Assembly: GCA_946496415.1 (NCBI GenBank)
Contig: CAMMGP010000023.1
Location: forward strand, 1-10,636
Direction of reading: 5' to 3'
From: an uncultured Clostridia bacterium
Lineage (GTDB): Bacteria > Bacillota > Clostridia > Christensenellales > Aristaeellaceae
DNA: 10,636 nt
A program made the translations under genes and the position numbers. Under the pieces are notes generated by a model that had not been told where the DNA came from, did no database searches, and saw only the letters and a program-made list of their open reading frames with translations. Each line of letters begins with the position of its first letter. The first letter of the stretch is position 1. Shown here piece after piece: positions 6,701-10,636 of this stretch.

Positions 6701-7108
6701 CTATTGTTCCTCAAAACGGTCGCCGTCCCACCAGTCGGGCAGCAGTTCCCGCAGCATGCAGACGCGGCGCGGTTCCTCGCGCATGAGTATTTCGATCTTT
6801 CCCGCGTCGGGCATGAGTTGCATCAGCGCCTCGCGGCAGGTGCCGCAGGGCGGCACCACGCCCTTTTCCTTCACCGCCGCCACGCGGCGCACGCGATGTT
6901 CCCCGGCGGTGAGCATGGCGTAGAGGGCGGCGCGCTCGGCGCACGTGCTCAGGCCGCAGACGCCGTCTACACACGCGCCCACGTAGATATTGCCGCGCTC
7001 GGTCTCCACGGCGGCCCCCACCTGTCCGGCGTAGACAAAGGGCGACACCTCGCGCTCGTTGAGCACGGCGCGGGCGGCGCGCAAAAGCCTGTCCCAACCG
7101 TCGTTCAT
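6701..7108 (-). CDS. Cytidine-deaminase-like zinc protein with divergent substrate motif
   Basis: A 135-residue member of the cytidine deaminase fold. Zinc ligands and the proton-shuttling glutamate are present: C56 and E58 in CAERAA, and C88 and C91 in PPCGTCRE. The region before the zinc site, VGAAVETERGNIYVGACVDG, matches the fold, but the NxE ribose-recognition motif of true cytidine deaminases (as in NVENAxYGL) is replaced by CVD (46-48), and the following tyrosine by C51. I recall a Clostridial group annotated as cytidine deaminase, sometimes blasticidin-S deaminase-like, ending with a DWW motif as here (LLPDWWDGDRF). The natural substrate is therefore uncertain: a free nucleoside, a modified base or a nucleoside antibiotic are possible. 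GGAGGG lies 7-8 nt before ATG 7108. It is the first gene of the operon, read from the strong promoter at 7133-7161. Confidence 0.85.
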   Translation of the reverse strand: MNDGWDRLLRAARAVLNEREVSPFVYAGQVGAAVETERGNIYVGACVDGVCGLSTCAERAALYAMLTAGEHRVRRVAAVKEKGVVPPCGTCREALMQLMPDAGKIEILMREEPRRVCMLRELLPDWWDGDRFEEQ

Positions 7109-7132
7109 GCTTTTTCCCTCCGTTTCCCATCC

Positions 7133-7161
7133 ATTATAGCGTGGTTTGGCGCGTTAATCAA
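7133..7161 (-). promoter_or_regulatory. Sigma-A promoter of the deaminase-methyltransferase-ABC-F operon
   Basis: On the minus strand TTGATT (7161-7156) and a perfect TATAAT (7138-7133) are 17 nt apart. The predicted start site is about 20 nt before the deaminase start codon, so the leader is short and has no room for the attenuator uORF and hairpins often seen ahead of antibiotic-inducible ABC-F genes. Confidence 0.85.
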
Positions 7162-7174
7162 CGTACTTCCGATG

Positions 7175-7204
7175 AAAAAACGGAACGGGATCGCTCCCGT
7201 TCCG
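7175..7204 (-). terminator. Intrinsic terminator after the secreted acidic protein gene
   Basis: A perfect 10-bp stem, CGGAACGGGA (7181-7190) with its complement 7195-7204, closes a 4-nt loop and is followed on the minus strand by six T (7180-7175). It lies 18 nt after the stop codon at 7222 and just upstream of the next promoter, cleanly insulating the two operons. Confidence 0.9.
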
Positions 7205-7221
7205 CAAAGGACATCGCTATT

Positions 7222-7896
7222 TTACGCCACGAAGGCGATGGAGGCGACCATCTCCGCCATGCGCGCGCCGTTGCCCTCGATGGCTTCCTCGGGGCACTGG
7301 GCGGTGACACAGAGGGAGAAGCTATCGCCGGGAATGAAGTAATAGCGATAGCATACGCCGCCGGAGACGACTTCGACGGTCTTGGCCTCGACGCCGCTCT
7401 CCATAGTGAAAGCTTCGATCTCGCCGACGACGGCCTCAGCATCCTCCGTGTAGCTGGCCTCGCCGAGCATGCTGTCGGCGTCGTCCGCGGTCAGGCCAAA
7501 GGCGGGCTGCACGGTGAGGGAGGTGTCCGCGCTGCCATCGGGCACGTAGACGTCAGGAGCATAGTTGAGGCTTTCGTCGCCCAGCCAGGTGCTGTTTTCC
7601 GCGCTCTCGCCGGATTCCTCCACTTCCAGCCAGGTCGTTTCGTCCGCGGCATCCTCCGCGGCGTCCTCCGCGACGACCGTCTCATCCGCCGCCGTTTCGT
7701 CGGTCGCCACCTGCCACGCCCAGCCGTCCTGCAGCCAGATGCTGTAGCCGGAGGAAGAGGTGTAGAGCGTCTCGTTGATCGTCTCTGTGACGCCTTCGAC
7801 GGTGATGTCGCGCGTGCGGGTCTGTTCGTCCGTTTCCGCCAGCGCCGCGCCGCCCAACAGCGCCGCCGCCAGCAACAGAGCCAATATCTTCTTCAT
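7222..7896 (-). CDS. Secreted acidic protein, function unknown
   Basis: A 224-residue protein with a signal peptide, MKKILALLLAAALLGGAALA, cleaved after residue 20 (ALA before ETD). The mature protein begins with a threonine- and glutamate-rich part containing TVEGVTETINETLYTSSSGY and SIWLQDGWAWQ (52-62), then a low-complexity acidic stretch (about 66-104) rich in A, D, E and T encoded partly by a 12-bp tandem repeat. The C-terminal half (about 110-224) looks globular, with VCYRYYFIPGDSFSLCVTA near 181 and two cysteines in it. I chose the start at 7896 because it begins the signal peptide and has AAGGA about 10 nt upstream. An in-frame ATG at 7953 overlaps the lipoprotein stop (ATGA) and would add 19 polar residues before the signal sequence. 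It is second in a two-gene operon with the lipoprotein. No family recognised. Confidence 0.78.
   Translation of the reverse strand: MKKILALLLAAALLGGAALAETDEQTRTRDITVEGVTETINETLYTSSSGYSIWLQDGWAWQVATDETAADETVVAEDAAEDAADETTWLEVEESGESAENSTWLGDESLNYAPDVYVPDGSADTSLTVQPAFGLTADDADSMLGEASYTEDAEAVVGEIEAFTMESGVEAKTVEVVSGGVCYRYYFIPGDSFSLCVTAQCPEEAIEGNGARMAEMVASIAFVA
7641..7676 (-). repeat. Three imperfect 12-bp tandem repeats in the secreted acidic protein gene
   Basis: Three adjacent 12-bp units (7641-7652, 7653-7664, 7665-7676) share the core CCTCCGCGGCG on the plus strand with one to three differences each. They encode the repeated AEDA/EDAA residues of the acidic linker. In-frame 12-bp units could expand or shrink by slippage without breaking the reading frame. 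Confidence 0.6.
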
Positions 7897-7949
7897 AGGG
7901 TTTTCATCCTTTCTTATGTATTTTTCCCCGGGAACGCCCGGGATGTACG

Positions 7950-8447
7950 TCATTCATGCTGCGCCGGGGCGCAGGCGGCGAGCACGCCGTCGAGTATCTC
8001 GCCAGCAGTCATGACGCTCGCCTCGCCGTGGAGTACCAGGCAATACTGCACGTCGTCCACGAACCAGGTGTAAACGTCATAGCCGCCGTTTTCCTCCGTC
8101 GAGCGGAAGGCGACGGAGACGACGCCCTCCCCCGCGGCGCGCTCTTCCTCGGTGGGCTCGCTCATTTCCATGAACAGCCCGGAGATGTCGTCCTGCGTGC
8201 GCGCGGCGCGCAGCGTACAGGCGATGTCGCCGACGTCGAACGCCGCTTCGCCGGTCGAGCCGCCGATGACGGTATAGACCGCGTCCACGCCCTCTGGCGC
8301 GTTCACCGGAAAGCCCAGCGCGGCTTCGAGTTCGCTCGCGTCCGCCATCTCCACCCGCGGGTTGGGAACTTCCTCCGCCGCCGCGCAGCCGGCCAGCGCA
8401 ATGAGCAGAGCAAGAAGCAGGGAAAGACGCCGCAACATGGTTTCCAT
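7950..8447 (-). CDS. Lipoprotein, possibly DUF4367-like
   Basis: A 165-residue lipoprotein: N-terminal METMLRR, a hydrophobic stretch and a lipobox L-A-G-C with C21 as the lipidated cysteine, so it is tethered to the outer face of the membrane. The mature part contains NPRVEMADASELEAALGFPV, then a globular domain with AVYTVIGGSTGEAAFDVGDI, ACTLRAARTQDDISGLF and a final YTWFVDDVQYCLVL. The pattern of a GF-containing opening, a TLRAA...DISG core and a WF/V...YxL strand near the end recalls Clostridial proteins annotated DUF4367; this is from memory and not tested. AAAGGAGG (8456-8463) is 8 nt from ATG 8447 but only 2 nt from an earlier ATG at 8453, so 8447 is preferred. It heads the operon with the secreted acidic protein, behind an extended -10 promoter. 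The ligand is unknown. Confidence 0.82.
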   Translation of the reverse strand: METMLRRLSLLLALLIALAGCAAAEEVPNPRVEMADASELEAALGFPVNAPEGVDAVYTVIGGSTGEAAFDVGDIACTLRAARTQDDISGLFMEMSEPTEEERAAGEGVVSVAFRSTEENGGYDVYTWFVDDVQYCLVLHGEASVMTAGEILDGVLAACAPAQHE

Positions 8448-8478
8448 AAGCATCCCCTCCTTTCTGGGGTACGCAAAC

Positions 8479-8487
8479 AGTATACCA
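8479..8487 (-). promoter_or_regulatory. Extended -10 promoter of the lipoprotein operon
   Basis: On the minus strand TGG (8487-8485) directly precedes TATACT (8484-8479), an extended -10 element. The -35 position reads ACGCGC and is a poor match, so this promoter may rely on the TGn motif or on an activator. Transcription would start near 8472, shortly before the AAAGGAGG. Confidence 0.6.
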
Positions 8488-8524
8488 TGTCCTCCGCCTG
8501 CGCGCGTGGTATTTTTATGAACAC

Positions 8525-8559
8525 TTTGTGACGAGCGCCGGTACGTTTTTGTGACGAGC
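8525..8559. repeat. Pair of 12-bp direct repeats, 23-bp period, in the divergent intergenic region
   Basis: TTTGTGACGAGC occurs at 8525-8536 and again, identically, at 8548-8559, 23 bp start to start, about two helical turns. The pair lies between the lipoprotein promoter (8479-8487) and the regulator promoter (8603-8631), where a DNA-binding protein could act on either. I did not notice a third full copy elsewhere in the window. Confidence 0.7.
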
Positions 8560-8602
8560 CGCGGGCAAAGCCATGGCCACGGCGAAGAGGCGCGTTTTGC
8601 GC

Positions 8603-8631
8603 TTGCCCGCCCGCTTCCCGCGTGCTATAAT
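8603..8631 (+). promoter_or_regulatory. Sigma-A promoter of the regulator-PHP-HD operon
   Basis: TTGCCC (8603-8608) is followed after 17 nt by a perfect TATAAT (8626-8631), preceded by TGC (8623-8625), which makes an extended -10. Start of transcription near 8638, about 28 nt before the ATG at 8666. Confidence 0.85.
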
Positions 8632-8665
8632 AGCCCTGTACCCTGCTATGGAGGAATGGTTTTTT

Positions 8666-9355
8666 ATGAGCAGAATGGGCGATACCATCCGCAGCGCGCG
8701 GTTGCAGGCGAAAATGACGGAAAAGGCGCTGGGCAAGAAGTGCGGCATGGCGGAAAACGTCATCAAGGACATCGAATCGGGCCGGCGCATCGTTTCCGAC
8801 GATCAGGCGCAGCGCATCCTGAAGATCCTTGGGGTGAAAAACCCCGTTTCCGAGGAGCTGGAAGTGGCGGCGGAGCCGGACGTGCCGCTGCGTCCCCGCC
8901 CGCGCCCTTACAAGCTGCCCACATCCGAGGCCGAACCGCAGCCGCAGGGAGACAACGCCGCCTGGCTGGACGCGCTGGGCGGGGTGGTCAAGCGCGTGCC
9001 GGTGACGGACGAGAATTCCAACGTGGTCGACCACGTGCTGGTGCCCGTGGTGGGTGGCAAGATCGAGGGCGGCGCGCCGGACAAGGTGTTCTACTTCCGC
9101 TGCCCGGACGACGCCCTGCGCGGCTACCGCATCTTTGCCGGCGACCTGCTGTTGTGCGTGCCGGCGCAGAAGGTGGAGGACGGGGCCATCTCCCTGTTTC
9201 TCCTAAACGGCAGGCGCGTGGCGCGCAAGGCCAACAAACTGGACGGGAACCGCGTCCATTTGCAGAGCTACGACCGCGAGTTCACTTCGCAAACGCTCCC
9301 CGCCGCCGAGGCGCGGGTGCTGGCCAGGTGCGTAAAGCTGGAACGGAGGCTGTAA
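8666..9355 (+). CDS. XRE-type HTH regulator fused to a degenerate LexA/S24-like domain
   Basis: A 229-residue DNA-binding protein. The N-terminal helix-turn-helix (residues 4-57: MGDTIRSARLQAKMTEKALG, then MAENVIKDIESGRR and QRILKILGV) is of Cro/C1/XRE type. A proline- and arginine-rich linker (about 70-95) leads to a C-terminal domain (about 120-229) resembling the LexA/S24 fold: RIFAGDLLLCVPAQKVEDGA aligns with the IMDGDLLAVHKTQDVRNGQ region of LexA. The nucleophilic serine, 9 residues before the conserved GD, is alanine here (A150), and the lysine position falls on R187/K188. Autocleavage is therefore unlikely. GGAGG is 11 nt before ATG 8666; an earlier in-frame ATG at 8648 has no binding site and lies about 10 nt after the predicted transcript start. 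The stop is 1 nt before the PHP gene start, so it is the first gene of the operon and may autoregulate. The S24 relation is my own alignment by eye. Confidence 0.85.
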   Translation: MSRMGDTIRSARLQAKMTEKALGKKCGMAENVIKDIESGRRIVSDDQAQRILKILGVKNPVSEELEVAAEPDVPLRPRPRPYKLPTSEAEPQPQGDNAAWLDALGGVVKRVPVTDENSNVVDHVLVPVVGGKIEGGAPDKVFYFRCPDDALRGYRIFAGDLLLCVPAQKVEDGAISLFLLNGRRVARKANKLDGNRVHLQSYDREFTSQTLPAAEARVLARCVKLERRL

Positions 9356-9356
9356 C

Positions 9357-10058
9357 ATGCGGCTTTTCTGCGATCTGCACATCCACTCCTGCCTGTCGCC
9401 CTGCGGCGACGAATTGATGACGCCGAACAACATCGCGGGCATGGCGATGCTCAAGGGGCTGGACGCGATCGCCGTGGCCGATCACAACTGCGCGCGCAAT
9501 CTGCCCGCGCTTTCCAAAACCTGCGCGGCGATGGGCGTACTGCTGCTGCCGGCGATGGAACTGACCACCGCTGAGGAGGCGCATCTGCTCTCCTATTTTC
9601 CCACCGTGGAGGCGGCGCTGGCGTTTTCCGAAGAGATCCACGCCTACCTGCCGCCCATCCAAAATCGACCGGAGATCTTCGGGCCGCAACAGGTGCTCGA
9701 TGAGGACGACGAGCAGATGGGGAGCGAGGATCTGCTGCTTTTGAACGCTCTCTCGCTTTCGCTGGACGAACTGGTAAAGCGCATCAACGAACGCGGCGGC
9801 GCGGCGGTGCCGGCGCATATCAACCGCGGCAACAACGGCCTTCTCAACGTGCTGGGCTTTTTGCCGCCGGGATTGGAGATCGCCGCCGTGGAGGTCACGC
9901 GGGAGATACCCTGCCGCGCGGATGTGAGCAATTTGCGCGTTTTGCACTCCAGCGACGCGCACTATCTGGAAAACATGCTTGAGCGCGAAGTTTCCTACGA
10001 AGTGGCGGAAAAGAGCGTGGAAGCGCTGTTTGAATACATAAAACGCGGCGCCATGTAG
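9357..10058 (+). CDS. PHP-domain metal-dependent phosphoesterase
   Basis: A 233-residue PHP (polymerase and histidinol phosphatase) domain protein, predicted to hydrolyse a phosphate ester using a two- or three-metal site. The metal ligands can be read off: H8 and H10 in DLHIHSCLSPCGD, D18, H43 in AVADHN, E68 in PAMELT, H76 in EEAHLLSYF, H154 in PAHINR, and D200/H202 in HSSDAH. All are present, so it should be active. The opening up to MTPNNI resembles PHP proteins that in other Clostridia sit beside hydrogenase-linked clusters; here the neighbours differ. Residues 98-125, PPIQNRPEIF to DEDDEQMGSED, form an acidic insertion typical of the group. GGAGG is 7 nt before ATG 9357, 1 nt after the regulator stop, which implies translational coupling. 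The substrate (nucleotide, short RNA or sugar phosphate) cannot be told from sequence. Confidence 0.92.
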   Translation: MRLFCDLHIHSCLSPCGDELMTPNNIAGMAMLKGLDAIAVADHNCARNLPALSKTCAAMGVLLLPAMELTTAEEAHLLSYFPTVEAALAFSEEIHAYLPPIQNRPEIFGPQQVLDEDDEQMGSEDLLLLNALSLSLDELVKRINERGGAAVPAHINRGNNGLLNVLGFLPPGLEIAAVEVTREIPCRADVSNLRVLHSSDAHYLENMLEREVSYEVAEKSVEALFEYIKRGAM

Positions 10059-10076
10059 CGCCGGGGAAGGCTTGCC

Positions 10077-10636
10077 ATGATCACATTTGAGGACGTAAGG
10101 AACAACGAGGAGATCAACGCCTATATCCGCGCCGCGGACAAGGTGATGGACGCCATCGGCTACACGGAGCACTCCTTCGCCCACGTCACCCGCGCCGCCG
10201 AGCAGGCCGCGGACATACTGGAGACGCTGGGATATTCGGAAAGGACGCGGGAGCTTGCCAGAATCGCCGGTTACATGCACGATATCGGCAACGCCGTCAA
10301 CCGCCACGAGCACGCGCTCACCGGCGCGGTGATGGCTTTCCGTATCCTCGACAACATGGGCATGAGCGCTGAGGAGATCGCCAAGGTGGTCTCCGCCATC
10401 GGCAACCACGACGAGGGCACCGGCGCACCCGTCAACGAGATCGCCGCCGCGCTCATACTCGCCGACAAGGGCGACGTGCGCCGCAGCCGCGTGCGCCCCC
10501 GCGCCGTACATGCCGGGGACATCCACGACCGGGTCAACTACGCGGTGGAATCCTCCGCGCTCAACATAAGCCCCCGGCGCGACGCGGTGACGCTCTGTCT
10601 GACCATCGACACCACGATCTGCGCGGTGATGGACTA
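10077..10636 (+). CDS. HD-domain phosphohydrolase, C-terminus beyond window
   Basis: An HD-superfamily protein; 186 residues are visible and the frame is open at the right edge. Metal-site candidates are H32 and H36 (YTEHSFAHV), the HD pair H68-D69 (GYMHDIGN), H79, H111-D112 (GNHDEGTG) and D130 (LILADKGD), the usual layout for HD phosphohydrolases acting on nucleotides or phospho-compounds. The phrase LADKGDVRRSRVR resembles LADKTDVHRSRVR-type motifs in Clostridial HD proteins annotated only as phosphohydrolases; the threonine is glycine here. GGGGAAGG lies 6 nt before ATG 10077, which is 18 nt after the PHP stop, so it is the third gene of the regulator operon. No PAS, GAF or response-regulator domain is attached, and the HD-GYP motif is absent, so a cyclic-di-GMP role is not indicated. 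Substrate unknown. Confidence 0.9.
   Translation, partial: MITFEDVRNNEEINAYIRAADKVMDAIGYTEHSFAHVTRAAEQAADILETLGYSERTRELARIAGYMHDIGNAVNRHEHALTGAVMAFRILDNMGMSAEEIAKVVSAIGNHDEGTGAPVNEIAAALILADKGDVRRSRVRPRAVHAGDIHDRVNYAVESSALNISPRRDAVTLCLTIDTTICAVMD

Noticed and set aside
5473..6786. Long plus-strand open frame of about 437 codons opposite the ABC-F 5' end and the methyltransferase
   Set aside because: It spans two well-supported minus-strand genes and their gap, with no start signal or domain; a composition artefact.
7109..7174. Antibiotic-responsive attenuator or leader peptide ahead of the deaminase-ABC-F operon
   Set aside because: The promoter is about 20 nt from the start codon, leaving no room; the nearby hairpin at 7175-7204 lies upstream of the promoter and ends the previous operon.
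7927..7942. CCCGGG-AACG-CCCGGG mini-hairpin between the lipoprotein and acidic protein genes as a terminator
   Set aside because: Only a 6-bp stem, made of a self-complementary hexamer; on the minus strand it is followed by GAAAAA rather than T, so termination is unlikely.
8666..9355. Toxin-antitoxin or phage repressor reading of the XRE-type gene
   Set aside because: No small toxin partner and no phage genes are adjacent; the gene is fused in an operon with PHP and HD enzymes.
9282..10526. Long minus-strand open frame of about 414 codons opposite the PHP and HD genes
   Set aside because: PHP and HD metal motifs, ribosome binding sites and operon spacing all support the plus strand; the opposite frame shows no motif.
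10077..10636. HD-GYP cyclic-di-GMP phosphodiesterase
   Set aside because: The HD motif is followed by IGN without the GYP element, and no sensory or receiver domain is attached.

Overview
The window is a high-GC (by eye a little over 60 %) stretch of chromosome. It carries strong GGAGG-type ribosome binding sites, textbook sigma-A promoters with 17-nt spacers, U-tract terminators and several protein families I associate with Clostridia. The likeliest source is an uncultured, GC-rich Clostridia/Firmicutes bacterium, perhaps gut-associated; this is inference, since no species marker such as rRNA is present. I see no tRNA, rRNA, CRISPR array, insertion sequence or phage gene, and coding density is high on both strands.

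Layout. (1) 1-457 minus: the N-terminal third of a dimeric glycyl-tRNA synthetase, cut by the window edge, with its own promoter. (2) 569-961 minus: a small zinc-ribbon membrane protein with its own promoter. (3) 1082-3822 plus: an ECF sigma factor, a translationally coupled anti-sigma-like membrane protein starting with GTG, and a secreted protein after a GC-rich intercistronic hairpin. (4) 3833-7161 minus: a complete transcription unit of promoter, divergent cytidine-deaminase-like protein, RlmI-type SAM methyltransferase, ABC-F ATPase and intrinsic terminator. (5) 7175-8487 minus: a lipoprotein and a secreted acidic protein, ending at another intrinsic terminator. (6) 8603-10636 plus: an XRE-type regulator with a degenerate LexA/S24 C-terminal domain, a PHP phosphoesterase and an HD-domain phosphohydrolase that runs off the right edge.

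How the genes may work together. Block 3 looks like a cell-envelope sensing module: the sigma factor is held by the membrane protein and released by an extracytoplasmic signal. The secreted third gene appears to share a domain pattern with the anti-sigma ectodomain. Block 4 joins three activities (nucleoside-type deaminase, RNA methyltransferase, ribosome-acting ABC-F) that could be housekeeping or could jointly blunt translation-targeting nucleoside antibiotics. In block 6 a probably non-cleaving S24-like regulator is tightly linked to two metal-dependent phosphohydrolases. A 12-bp direct repeat with 23-bp periodicity between blocks 5 and 6 is a candidate operator. No single feature is proof of a new system; the most distinctive leads are the pseudo-S24 regulator with its PHP/HD partners, the repeat operator, the dual-start anti-sigma protein and the deaminase with an altered substrate motif.
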